From: Roseivirga sp. BDSF3-8
Lineage (GTDB): Bacteria; Bacteroidota; Bacteroidia; Cytophagales; Cyclobacteriaceae
Length of the DNA stretch: 64,000 nt
Assembly (NCBI RefSeq): GCF_041449215.1
Contig: NZ_JBGNFV010000001.1
Coordinates: 3,613,001 to 3,677,000 of the forward strand
Reading direction: 5' to 3'
The notes beneath the pieces were generated by a model. It ran no database searches, had not been told where the DNA came from, and worked only from the letters and a program-made list of their open reading frames with translations. Made by a program: the position numbers and the translations under genes. How positions within the stretch are numbered: position 1 is the stretch's first letter; each line of letters opens with the position of its first letter. Of the stretch, positions 55,281-63,326 are shown piece after piece.

Positions 55281-55454
55281 TTACGGCGTCCAGCACCAAT
55301 TTACGGACTCAACGCACGTTTTAGGCTCCGTTTTATAATATACCCCACACGGGAAAGCAGTATTATCCGCACCGCCCCGTATGTCAGAGGTCCTGGCCTC
55401 AGTCACGAAGCTCTGAATTTTCAGATTAACAATGTTTAGTTTTTCTTTTTTCAT
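55281..55454 (-). CDS. Lanthipeptide-like RiPP precursor, 57 aa (second of pair)
   Basis: 57 aa peptide starting MKKEKLNIVNLKIQSFVTEA, a pinensin-like leader, with a double-Gly cleavage motif (Gly27-Gly28) before the core. The 29-aa core has Cys36, Cys47, Cys54 and several Ser/Thr, and ends in TCVESVNWCWTP. The partner gene starts 23 bases upstream and shares leader, cleavage site and C-terminal pattern. Cys plus Ser/Thr would allow (methyl)lanthionine rings, but no LanB/LanC/LanM or C39 protease gene lies in the window, so enzymes must be elsewhere. Confidence 0.8.
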   Translation of the reverse strand: MKKEKLNIVNLKIQSFVTEARTSDIRGGADNTAFPCGVYYKTEPKTCVESVNWCWTP

Positions 55455-55477
55455 AATCAATCAAATTTAGAAATGGA

Positions 55478-55669
55478 TCAGGGCGTCCAGCACCAGTTTA
55501 CCGTATCCTGGCATGTTTTAGGCTCCGTAGTGAAATAGCCGCATGTTCCGAATACATCCGTGGTTTCATTAGGGTCTCCGGGAAGCTCAGCCCCGCCACG
55601 TACCTTGCTGGTGTTCGTGATAAAGCTCTCCACCTTGAGAGAGACGATACTCAGTTTTTCTTTTTTCAT
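55478..55669 (-). CDS. Lanthipeptide-like RiPP precursor, 63 aa (first of pair)
   Basis: 63 aa. Leader MKKEKLSIVSLKVESFITNT, double-Gly at 25-26, then a 37-aa core with Cys43, Cys53, Cys60, and Thr-rich segments; the core ends TCQDTVNWCWTP. The conserved end CGxx(x)xTEPKTCxxxVNWCWTP is shared with its neighbour. It is first in the transcript. The leader resembles pinensin-family lanthipeptides known from Bacteroidota. Activity is not predictable; antibacterial/antifungal roles are known for pinensins only. Confidence 0.85.
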   Translation of the reverse strand: MKKEKLSIVSLKVESFITNTSKVRGGAELPGDPNETTDVFGTCGYFTTEPKTCQDTVNWCWTP

Positions 55670-55829
55670 AGTTGATTAAAAAGAGTTTAGTATTATTCCC
55701 TATTAAGATACGAAATTTAAACCGATAGTGAAACGCCACATTTCACTAATCATGTGAGGCTGGTACTATACTTTGATGATATATTATTAATACGTTCACA
55801 TAGTAGGTATCTAATCCCCCTTCCCGGAG

Positions 55830-56035
55830 CATAGCCGCCAAGCTAAGCACTAAAATTCCCCTCCTCATTAGTAAGAGGACCAGTTATAAAACACGAATGT
55901 GTATTTTTCATCAGGAGGCCCGACTTTCGGAGGCCCGACTTTCGGAGGTCCGACTTTCGGTGGTCCGACTTTCGGAGGCCCGACTTTCGGAGGTCCGCAA
56001 TTGGTGGTTATTTAGGGGCTGAGCTTGGATACCAC
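55830..56035. repeat. Dispersed repeat copy with caagctaag core
   Basis: Starts with catagccgccaagctaag, continues with a block 55839-55865 found again at 63172-63198 (26 of 27 bases), and contains aattggtggtta (55999-56010), also present at 59958-59969. Probably a non-autonomous element of the same family as the one at 59831. Confidence 0.55.
55914..55988. repeat. 15-bp tandem repeat, five copies
   Basis: Unit ggaggcccgactttc repeated five times with c/t and a/t changes, followed by a partial sixth. It has no spacers of unique sequence, so it is not a CRISPR. Confidence 0.9.
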
Positions 56036-56219
56036 GGCCCTGTATCAGGAAGTATTTTATGGAAGAAGAGACCTGCCCACCTTGATTAATATTATTTTTT
56101 CTGCTTATAATATTGTGCTAACTAAAAGCAGGCTTTCCTATATTATATACTGAGGTGCTTCACCACCCCTTTCATACAGAGTTGTGCTGGCTGCAGAGCC
56201 CCGCCCAGGTGAATACTAC

Positions 56220-57116
56220 CTACTGATTCACCAGAATACCATCCTCAAATTCCTTCTCCTTTAACTTCACCAGCACCTTATGCAGCGTTTCTGCCGCCAG
56301 GCCATGCAGTACCAGGCGATAAGCTGCTGAGTAAGTGCTTACCGGCACCATAGGGTGCTTATTATTCACCAGGCCCAGGTGTGCCGGGCTATTCAAAATT
56401 TGCGATGTGTATATCGCAATCGTCTCATCCAGTTGCAGCGAATTTGACGCGCGAATAAAGTCATTCTTTGTCAGAAAAAACTGATAGAAAGGAGTGAACA
56501 ACTCTATCGCCGAGCGAAGGTCCAGCACATTCGTCCACTTCTTCGGAAACTCAATGTGGTTAAATCTGCCCGGCGTGATCATATCCAGGTTAAGAGGCCT
56601 GCGCCCCTTTATACCCAGGTTTTTTTCATTTAGCGCACTGTTCAGTCTGATCACAAAGTTGTACAGGTTCAGGTCATGTTGCAGAAACAGATCCTCCTTT
56701 ACCGCCTCGAAGTCTGCAGGTTTCAGAGGGCTGGTACCTACCTCTACCCCCTCTATATTTTTTGAGATAAACTGCATGATCTCACTCCCAACATGAAAGT
56801 GCCTGAAGATAAGCAGGTTCGCATCAGCACTCACAAAACGTCTAAGCCCCCAGGCCAGTATGCGGTGCAGTGCCTTCGAGCTGTTTGGCACCCCCGGCAG
56901 CACAAATTTGAAAACGTGTATAAAAAACATCGCTATCGCCGACCATACCCTGATAAATGGCTGCAGGTACCTCCGTGACATCGAGTCATTGTCCCGCATC
57001 AGCGCCCGCTTAGTCTCATCATTTAGCGGTATGCTGCTGTCCAGGTACATGGCCAGCCACGGATTAGGGTCCCGCTCATCATGCGTTTGTTGATCAAAAA
57101 GCTTTTCCATGTTCAT
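56220..57116 (-). CDS. Unknown protein in the KAS III/desaturase operon
   Basis: 298 aa, start overlapping the KAS III stop by one base (TGATG). One likely membrane helix near residues 55-75 (VWSAIAMFFIHVFKFVLPGV) and a soluble helical rest, including NLLIFRHFHVGSEIMQFI and NHIEFPKKWTNVLDLRSAIEL. Not recognised with certainty. Operon position suggests an acyltransferase-like or carrier role on the product lipid, but this is inference. Confidence 0.6.
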   Translation of the reverse strand: MNMEKLFDQQTHDERDPNPWLAMYLDSSIPLNDETKRALMRDNDSMSRRYLQPFIRVWSAIAMFFIHVFKFVLPGVPNSSKALHRILAWGLRRFVSADANLLIFRHFHVGSEIMQFISKNIEGVEVGTSPLKPADFEAVKEDLFLQHDLNLYNFVIRLNSALNEKNLGIKGRRPLNLDMITPGRFNHIEFPKKWTNVLDLRSAIELFTPFYQFFLTKNDFIRASNSLQLDETIAIYTSQILNSPAHLGLVNNKHPMVPVSTYSAAYRLVLHGLAAETLHKVLVKLKEKEFEDGILVNQ

Positions 57117-58987
57117 CAGTAATTTCCTAGTTCCTCTAATTGCATCCGGTACAGGCGTGCCACCGTGCGGGCCGTTTTTACTATCTCTCCCGCCAGCGCC
57201 TGAGCACGTTCCTCATTCATACCCGGCATCTCCCACAGCGTATTTATCGCCTGTTCCAGATGGTGAAAGTGGTTCTCATCCGCCACCCCGTGATACGTAA
57301 AGAAAGACACCTGTTCATCAGTCAGCTCCAGTTGCTCCTGCATCATGCGGCCCCAGTTTCCCGCCAGCCGCTTACCTATTCCCTCTATAATGAACATAGC
57401 ACCCAGCAGGTCTACAGGATTAGGCCGGCTTGCCCGCTGAAACATATAAGCAGAAAGCGCCTCACTGCCAATATTTTTCCTGCCCGTCCGGATAGCATCA
57501 GCCTCCTGGCCCAGCGCCATAAAGTTCTTTTCCAGCAGTTGGTAATCCTTATGCTCCGTAGCCGTATGACGGATAAACGCCGACCTCAGGTCAAAAAGGT
57601 CGATATCGATATGTGACGCCGCCCGGCTTATCCACTGGGAGCCATCGATCACCTGCTGCCGCAGATCATGCAGCAGTAGCTTATACCACTCCGGCGTCAT
57701 ATTACCCTCATGCATCATCCGGATCACCGGCACCTGCAGCAGGTTCGTTTCAAAGTCTATCCACACCCTTGCCAGATCCCGCACCAGCTTTTCATTTATC
57801 TCAGACGGCTTCAGTACCAGTTCAGGACTTTCCACAGGCCTTGGCGCGTATGCCTTTCTCTTTCTGTCAGTACCCATCACACGTAGCTGCATAAAAGAGG
57901 TGATAAACCGGCCACTCTCCGGTACCATACAAAGTATCCTGTCCCCCTCCTTCAGCTTACCTGAATACAGCAGTTCCTCCAGCATAATGTATATCGAAGC
58001 CGCCCCCGTATTGCCCTTCGTCTGCAGGTTGCTGAACCATTTGTGTTCAGGGATTGCCCCGCCGCCTTTACTCATCAGGTCCTGGATCGGTTTTTTAAAA
58101 AACTCCGATGAGTAGTGACAGCACAGCCAGTCCACCTCATCCGCTACGATCATGCCCTTTTCCATCAGATTGAAATAATGGCTCACGCCCTGCTGCACCA
58201 CCTTGTCCAGCAGCCGGATATCCTGCTTCAGGTTCAGTGCCCCCTGCTGCGAAGCCGATTCGTAATCGGGATAGTCCAGCCACGTCGCGCTGCCGTTTCG
58301 GTTATCCCTCATACCCGTGTACATACAGGCCGGGTACGCATGAGCGTGCGAAGCCAGGTCTATCCAGTCCACCCGCAGCGAAAGCCCCTGCCTGGCAGGC
58401 CTGTCCTGTATCACAAACGCCCCCGCCCCGTCAGACAGCATCCACCGCAGAAACTCCGTATCAAAAGGCACCGACGTCAGGCCCTGTGCCTCAAAACGTG
58501 AGTGCTTAAACAAGCGGCTCGCAAACTCACTTCCTACGCTCAGCGCCGTGTGTTTCTCGCCCCCTTTTACCTGCAGGCAAGCATGCTTAAGAGCCATCAT
58601 CCCACTCGCACACACACTCTGAAAGCTCGCCACCTCGCATGAATTCAGAGGCAGCTCCGCGTGTACCATACTCGCAAAGCCCGGCACCGGCAAGTCACCC
58701 TGTGTGGTGCCCGTAGCCAGTAAGTCCACTTCTGCAGGCCTTACGCCTGCCTTATCCATTGCCTCCCGGCAAGCCAGGGCAGCCATTTCCGCATTAGTAT
58801 GCGTGCTCTCCTGGGTTTTATTCAAAGCATAGTGCCGGGTGCGTATGCCGTTCTGCTTAAGTATTTTGTCCTTTACACGGCTTTTCTTTCCGGCGATCAG
58901 CCCCAGGTAATCCTCCATTTCCTCGTTGCCGATCGGGCCATTGGGCAGGTAAGCCCCTATGGCCGTTATGTAGGCGGCGTTTTTCAT
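57116..58987 (-). CDS. KAS III fused to a heme-oxygenase-like diiron domain
   Basis: 623 aa. Residues 1-370 are a beta-ketoacyl-ACP synthase III: Cys126 in SVCASGMMAL, His291 in CCHYSSEFF and Asn326 in KGNTGAAS form the Cys-His-Asn triad. Residues ~400-620 look like a heme-oxygenase-like diiron (HDO) domain, with ligand candidates His474/Glu478/His479 (RHTATEHKDY), Glu535 (FIIEGIG), His566/Asp570/His573 (YHGVADENHF). Such diiron domains oxidise or cleave acyl or amine substrates. The fusion suggests that a condensed acyl product is handed to the oxidase. Upstream is a membrane hydroxylase. Confidence 0.75.
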   Translation of the reverse strand: MKNAAYITAIGAYLPNGPIGNEEMEDYLGLIAGKKSRVKDKILKQNGIRTRHYALNKTQESTHTNAEMAALACREAMDKAGVRPAEVDLLATGTTQGDLPVPGFASMVHAELPLNSCEVASFQSVCASGMMALKHACLQVKGGEKHTALSVGSEFASRLFKHSRFEAQGLTSVPFDTEFLRWMLSDGAGAFVIQDRPARQGLSLRVDWIDLASHAHAYPACMYTGMRDNRNGSATWLDYPDYESASQQGALNLKQDIRLLDKVVQQGVSHYFNLMEKGMIVADEVDWLCCHYSSEFFKKPIQDLMSKGGGAIPEHKWFSNLQTKGNTGAASIYIMLEELLYSGKLKEGDRILCMVPESGRFITSFMQLRVMGTDRKRKAYAPRPVESPELVLKPSEINEKLVRDLARVWIDFETNLLQVPVIRMMHEGNMTPEWYKLLLHDLRQQVIDGSQWISRAASHIDIDLFDLRSAFIRHTATEHKDYQLLEKNFMALGQEADAIRTGRKNIGSEALSAYMFQRASRPNPVDLLGAMFIIEGIGKRLAGNWGRMMQEQLELTDEQVSFFTYHGVADENHFHHLEQAINTLWEMPGMNEERAQALAGEIVKTARTVARLYRMQLEELGNY

Positions 58988-58989
58988 GT

Positions 58990-59724
58990 TTAGTGGTTCT
59001 TATGGTTAAATAGTTTATTCCATATCAGGTCAGGCAGAAGCAAGGCAAAGCCATACGACCGGCTTGTACCCGTATGATGACCCGCGTGCCGGGAGGAAAA
59101 CCCCAGCCATGCGCCTGTCTTTCCATTTCCAAAGCAGTAGTTCGAGTGGCCGGCAAAATTCAGTATTATGCTCACCAGCGGAAACAGCAGTATGCCCAGT
59201 GGAGCCAGCGGAAGCCAGGGCGCAATAGTAAGCGGGAGCGTGCTTAACAGGAAAGCCTCCAGCGGATGAAAACTGAAAACACTCCACGGCGTGGGAGTAT
59301 GGCTCCTGTGATGCACATGATGAATATGCCGCATAAACCATCCCGTGTGCATCAGCCGGTGTATCATAAAAAAGTGCACCTCATTCCATAGCGTAAGTAC
59401 CACCACACTATATAGCACATTGGCAGGACTATCAGGGAGTACCTGAATAGCTCCGTGGCGCAGGAGCCACACCAGCGGCAGGGCTGTGATCCCGAAAATA
59501 ACGATAGATAAAAAGCTGTGCTTTAATTCATATGTTATCTGACCGGGAAAAGGTGGGCGATTGCTGATTTTAGTCAGCACCCCTTTCCTGTGCAGGCGCC
59601 GGCATGTACGAAGGAAAAAGTACCCTAAAGGAAAGTACAGGAACAAAAACCAGGCAATAGTCAGGCCCCATACCTGGTACCAGTTATACTGATATATTAT
59701 ATCCTGCGTAAGCTGTGTGAGCAT
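58990..59724 (-). CDS. Sterol desaturase / fatty acid hydroxylase superfamily protein
   Basis: 244 aa with four membrane helices and the histidine boxes HRLMHTGWFMRHIHHVHHRSH and HAGHHTG (HxxxH, HxxHH, HxxHH types), which bind a diiron centre. The stop is 2 bases before the KAS III start. First gene of the minus-strand operon. It would hydroxylate or desaturate the acyl chain of a lipid; substrate unknown. Confidence 0.85.
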   Translation of the reverse strand: MLTQLTQDIIYQYNWYQVWGLTIAWFLFLYFPLGYFFLRTCRRLHRKGVLTKISNRPPFPGQITYELKHSFLSIVIFGITALPLVWLLRHGAIQVLPDSPANVLYSVVVLTLWNEVHFFMIHRLMHTGWFMRHIHHVHHRSHTPTPWSVFSFHPLEAFLLSTLPLTIAPWLPLAPLGILLFPLVSIILNFAGHSNYCFGNGKTGAWLGFSSRHAGHHTGTSRSYGFALLLPDLIWNKLFNHKNH

Positions 59725-59830
59725 CCGGTCTATAGCCTATTCTAAAAAGCCTGAAGCAATGTACATGAGACAGGCATAATAACGCGGGCAGATATCCATT
59801 ATTACTTACATGCTTACCAGATAGCAGGTC

Positions 59831-59983
59831 CATAGCCGTCAAGCTAAGGATGTAAAGACCTGTAATTAGCTAGTAGTACAGCAATTCCCCGCCCAAAGGG
59901 CGGGGCCGACGTTAGAATTTGTCATAACTGGCTGCATAGAGATACATTCTGCAGGGGAATTGGTGGTTAACTTGACGGCTATG
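59831..59983. repeat. MITE-like element with 13-bp perfect terminal inverted repeats
   Basis: catagccgtcaag (59831-59843) is the exact inverse of cttgacggctatg (59971-59983), enclosing 127 bases without transposase. Internal aattggtggtta and the caagctaag end recur at 55.8 kb, supporting a dispersed family. Confidence 0.65.
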
Positions 59984-60278
59984 CCCTTGGGGTCATAGCC
60001 TTCCTGGGTCTTGCATTCAAGCTGGCGTCGCACAAGGCAGGCAGGCGCATAAATGTGATTTTGGAGCACTGAAATTAACGCCAGGGTGGGTGCAGTAAGC
60101 AGCCAGCCGCTAGCCATGTTGGTGCCATACCTATTCCTTTCTGTAAAGAAGTCAGCCCTCATCGCCTGATAAAGCCACTATTAACCGACCATAATAAGTA
60201 GCATCCTTGTAGGAAGAAATGGTTTGTAAGGTGATTCCTTTTGAACCACAATGGTACCACACCAGAAGAAAAGCCTAA

Positions 60279-60306
60279 GTCCCATCCTGGGCGACAACCT
60301 TTGTAG
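60279..60306. repeat. Palindromic dispersed repeat (gtcccat...tttgtag)
   Basis: The pattern gtcccatc followed by a G/C-rich half-palindrome and cctttgtag recurs at 63365-63390 and 63511-63536. Such REP-like sequences are abundant in Bacteroidota genomes. Confidence 0.6.
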
Positions 60307-60506
60307 AAATATTCAAGACTCTGGCGAACCCATAGGTAACCCTAATGTGTTATTATTTACCCGTTTATTCCTTAGCTTGACAGCTAGGGGAGGGGGGAAG
60401 AGGCACAACGGCAGAGAGCTCATACCCTCAAGGTCCGGAGGAATTGAACAAACCTTCTAATTTCTCATAAATGCCGAGAAATGAAACGAAAACCCAAAAA
60501 AAATTG

Positions 60507-60514
60507 TATCTTTG
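60507..60514 (+). promoter_or_regulatory. Bacteroidota-type -7 element before the cold-shock gene
   Basis: tatctttg fits the TAnnTTTG consensus exactly. It leaves a leader of about 190 bases before the ATG at 60711, in line with long leaders of cold-shock mRNAs. No good TTTG -33 element was found. Confidence 0.5.
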
Positions 60515-60710
60515 TTACTTCCAATTAGGTTTAAAGTTCCTCAGGCTAATCCCTCCAAAGTTTTTTATACCATTGGAATTATCTTTCCGGTTTTAATTTT
60601 TTGAATCCTTTCGGTTTTGGTCGGAACAGGATTCTTTTTCGGTTAGGGCCGGACACCAAAATTAAGGGTCTTGAAAATCAGGGCCTGGTTTATCACTTAT
60701 AAAAACATTT

Positions 60711-61160
60711 ATGGCAGATACCTGGAGTAAAAAAGAGAAGCAGAAAAAGAAAGCAAAGAAGAAGGAAGAAAAAGCCGCCAAAAAGGCTGAGCGGAGAGAA
60801 AATGCCGCTGACGGAAATAACCTGGATGAGATGATGGCCTACGTTGATGAGTTTGGCAATATCTCAGATACACCACCGGACCCTACCTTTAAGAAGAAGG
60901 TGAAGAAAGAAGATATCCAGGTAAGTGTACCTAAGCAGGAAGATATCGAACCTCTTGATACAGTACGTAGAGGTAAGGTTACTTTCTTCAACGAATCTAA
61001 AGGCTATGGCTTTATTCGTGACATGGAAACTCAGGAGAGTATCTTTGTGCACATTAGTGACCTGGAAGACCAGGTAATGGAAAATGACCGTGTAAACTTT
61101 GAGGTAGAAATGACCCACAAAGGCCCCAACGCACGGAAGGTAACGCTGGAAAAGAAGTAA
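60711..61160 (+). CDS. Cold-shock domain protein with Lys-rich N-terminal extension
   Basis: 149 aa. Residues 1-85 are very charged: a Lys/Glu-rich helix (KKEKQKKKAKKKEEKAAKKA), an acidic linker, and KKKVKKEDIQ. The cold-shock domain (~86-149) has GKVTFFNESKGYGFIRDM (RNP1) and SIFVHISDLED (RNP2), ending GPNARKVTLEKK. Single-stranded nucleic acid binding, RNA chaperone. Normal CSPs are ~70 aa, so the tail doubles the length, as in other Bacteroidota versions. Confidence 0.92.
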   Translation: MADTWSKKEKQKKKAKKKEEKAAKKAERRENAADGNNLDEMMAYVDEFGNISDTPPDPTFKKKVKKEDIQVSVPKQEDIEPLDTVRRGKVTFFNESKGYGFIRDMETQESIFVHISDLEDQVMENDRVNFEVEMTHKGPNARKVTLEKK

Positions 61161-61192
61161 TTCTCTACTCCTCAAGGCTATAAAATATTTAA

Positions 61193-61237
61193 ACCCCTTT
61201 GGTACCGGTCCCACCGGTACAAAGGGGTATTTTTTTT
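61193..61237. terminator. Intrinsic terminator after the cold-shock gene
   Basis: Strong stem: acccctttg gtaccggt pairs with accggtac aaaggggt, 3-base loop, then a T run. It may serve the convergent SRPBCC gene too, whose stop is at 61236. Confidence 0.88.
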
Positions 61238-62162
61238 ACTTCACAGGAAAATTCACTTCCGTGATAAGCTCCTCATCAGCTGCCTCACCCGGCGTATTAC
61301 GATATACCTCAAAAGGGTCCGTCTTTTTATTTTGCTTAAATTCCTTGTTGCGCTCCATTGAGTACAGCGTGCTCCACGCATTTCCCAGATGCTGGTAAGG
61401 CCCTACATGCGTAACCGTCATGATCTCTGTTTCAGGCACACTGCCGCTTGTCATACCATCCGGTAAGTCAGAAGGTATATGAGCCACAGGAATAGCCGCT
61501 GTATAAGCCGCTTTTTCATTAACCATATCAAAATTATGGTAAATGCTAAAGCTATTGCCTGCTGCCATTTCAGGCCGGTCTTTCAGATACTCTCCCAGTT
61601 TAGTGAAATCCTCCTCCATACTGGTCCCCATTTTATCCAGCGGGCACTCCCGGTGTATGCCTACATACTCACAGCCCGGGTACACCGTACGGTCCCCAAA
61701 GAGTAATTTTGAGTGTACCTCCCCATCCTCTACATATTCCTTCAGCATATTCAGGCCCCGCGTATAATCCATCCCTATATAAGCCTCCATCTGTTTTTTC
61801 ATCCAGAACATGAAGAACGGCAGGCTGCTATCCATATACCAGGTCGCTTCCGTGCTGTTTTCCCCTTTTTCTTTTAGCTCAAAGCGTACCTTAGCCGTCG
61901 ATTTCCAGGGCTTAAGAAAGGTCAGATCATAATTCACCCACTTATTTTCACGGCTATCCGTCACTTCCATGTTGCCGCTGCCTACACGCTTGCCTTCCCA
62001 TTCATAAAATAGCCCATCGCGTTTCACCTCTACCCGCGCCTCAGGCTCCATAATAAGCCAGGGAGACCACGCCTGCATATGAGTTAAGTCTGCTACCGCT
62101 GGGTATACCTTTTCAGCCGGAGCATTGATAAGAACCGACCGCGCTACATGTATTTCAGGCAT
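61236..62162 (-). CDS. SRPBCC plus GyrI-like (effector-binding) domain protein
   Basis: 308 aa. N-terminal SRPBCC/START-like fold (MPEIHVARSVLINAPAEKVYPAVADLTHMQAWSPW) and a C-terminal GyrI-like/AraC effector-binding fold (YHNFDMVNEKAAYTAAIPVA ... VTHVGPYQHLGNAWSTLYSM). Hydrophobic-ligand binding is likely for both halves. No DNA-binding domain, so not a regulator itself. Convergent with the cold-shock gene. Confidence 0.85.
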   Translation of the reverse strand: MPEIHVARSVLINAPAEKVYPAVADLTHMQAWSPWLIMEPEARVEVKRDGLFYEWEGKRVGSGNMEVTDSRENKWVNYDLTFLKPWKSTAKVRFELKEKGENSTEATWYMDSSLPFFMFWMKKQMEAYIGMDYTRGLNMLKEYVEDGEVHSKLLFGDRTVYPGCEYVGIHRECPLDKMGTSMEEDFTKLGEYLKDRPEMAAGNSFSIYHNFDMVNEKAAYTAAIPVAHIPSDLPDGMTSGSVPETEIMTVTHVGPYQHLGNAWSTLYSMERNKEFKQNKKTDPFEVYRNTPGEAADEELITEVNFPVK

Positions 62163-62265
62163 AGTATTATAAGGTTTGGTGAGTAGTGTAATGTAATGAT
62201 TTTCAGGTTAATTTTCTTTAAAATCACCTCCTGTTTTAATCCCTTATACCGGTCAGGTACAATAG

Positions 62266-62293
62266 AAAAAGGCCGGCCAATGCCGGGCTTTTT
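62266..62293. other. Hairpin in the divergent intergenic region
   Basis: aaaaggccggc / gccgggcttttt type stem between the divergent SRPBCC and XRE genes. It looks like an intrinsic terminator but no gene ends here; it could mark a small transcript. Confidence 0.4.
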
Positions 62294-62453
62294 ATTCAAA
62301 AGAATGCTTTTATTCTCTTAGTGATGGTTGCATCTGTCAATGGCTTAGGTCATTGAGACAGGCGCCATCATAAAGCACGCATAAAGTTTGGAGAAAAGGA
62401 CTTACTCATGCGACATTGCCTTCACATTCTTTAATTGAACCTAAAGACACAAC

Positions 62454-63119
62454 ATGAAAGCAGTACACTACCCCATCCTTTTCAAATACGCCCGACAGAG
62501 CATGGGCCTGAACCAGAGGGAGATGGCCGAGCGCCTTCGCGTACACCAAAGCACCATAAGTAAGATAGAAAGCGGCAGGCATTGCCCCCACAGAGGTACC
62601 ATGATGGGCCTTGCGCGCCTGACCGGCCTCTCCATGCACCTGCTCACCCAAAGGGCAGCACACCATACCCGGCAGCAGGAATCAAACACAACCACCCCGG
62701 CCAACCGCCCCGCCATCAGGTTTAAACCCGCAGACCTGCAGGTCGCCCGGTTTCGCCAAAGCGAGCTGCGTAACAAGCTGAAGACCAACCTCTACCTGAA
62801 AGAAAAAGCCCTGCAAAGGCTACAGGCCCAGCGCTATATGCATGATCTGGCAGAGACTAATGCCCTGCAAATACTCAGTGAAGCACAGGAGATTACCAGT
62901 CACCTCCAACAGAATAATGCTCCCCCCGCCCTGCTGGCTACAGCCCGTAAAACACAACACGAGGCCGCCAGCCACCTGGCCCTTCTTCGAAAAAAAGCCA
63001 TCCGAATACCCCCAGCCTACAAACTACTGCTTATGGAGGCAGAAGTGAGGCAGCTAAAAGCGAGAATAGAGGTACTTAGATTGGATAATGGGGAAGTAAT
63101 ACCGGTTGTCAACCGTTAA
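62454..63119 (+). CDS. XRE-family HTH regulator with coiled-coil tail
   Basis: 221 aa. Residues ~8-60 are an HTH of Cro/C1 type (YARQSMGLNQREMAERLRVHQSTISKIESGRHCP). The rest is a long helical, basic, Gln/Ala-rich region (ELRNKLKTNLYLKEKALQRLQAQRYM ... LLLMEAEVRQLKARIEVLRLD) that probably dimerises. No ligand domain recognised; target genes unknown. Confidence 0.82.
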   Translation: MKAVHYPILFKYARQSMGLNQREMAERLRVHQSTISKIESGRHCPHRGTMMGLARLTGLSMHLLTQRAAHHTRQQESNTTTPANRPAIRFKPADLQVARFRQSELRNKLKTNLYLKEKALQRLQAQRYMHDLAETNALQILSEAQEITSHLQQNNAPPALLATARKTQHEAASHLALLRKKAIRIPPAYKLLLMEAEVRQLKARIEVLRLDNGEVIPVVNR

Positions 63120-63171
63120 ATAGCACCAGTCCCCGTCGTATGACGGGGCCCCCATCTGCAAGCACCACCCA

Positions 63172-63198
63172 CAAGCTAAGCACCAAAATTCCCCTCCT
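63172..63198. repeat. Second copy of the caagctaag-type repeat block
   Basis: 26 of 27 bases match 55839-55865. A Gly/Cys-like codon-free region with cccgcatacgggaggtccgactatcgg follows, comparable with the tandem units at 55914. Confidence 0.6.
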
Positions 63199-63326
63199 GA
63201 GTCCAGGAGGGGGGGAATAAAAACGCGAAGGCGTGTTTTATTTCGGGGTGGCCCGCATACGGGAGGTCCGACTATCGGGGTCCTACTATCGCTAGGCCTA
63301 CTACCTATGGTCCAACAATCCGTCTT

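Larger units (their letters stand above)
55670..56219. other. Repeat-rich intergenic region upstream of the RiPP precursor genes
   Basis: 550 bases without a gene. The end near 55670 must contain the precursor promoter. The rest holds a dispersed repeat (from 55830) and a 15-bp tandem array (55914-55988), described separately. Confidence 0.6.
59725..60710. other. Repeat-rich intergenic region
   Basis: 986 bases without a supported gene. It contains a MITE-like element (59831-59983), a short inverted version of the caagctaag motif near 60374, a cctaagtccc-type palindromic repeat (60279-60306), and the promoter/leader of the cold-shock gene (from 60507). A 98-codon minus frame (59866-60162) crosses the element and is not accepted. 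Confidence 0.65.

Noticed and set aside
55914-55988. Possible CRISPR array
   Set aside because: Units are 15 bp, directly contiguous and without unique spacers. It is a simple tandem repeat.
59866-60162. 98-codon minus-strand frame possibly encoding a Cys-containing peptide
   Set aside because: Its 3' half is the MITE-like element 59831-59983, so the sequence is explained by the repeat and does not resemble a leader peptide.
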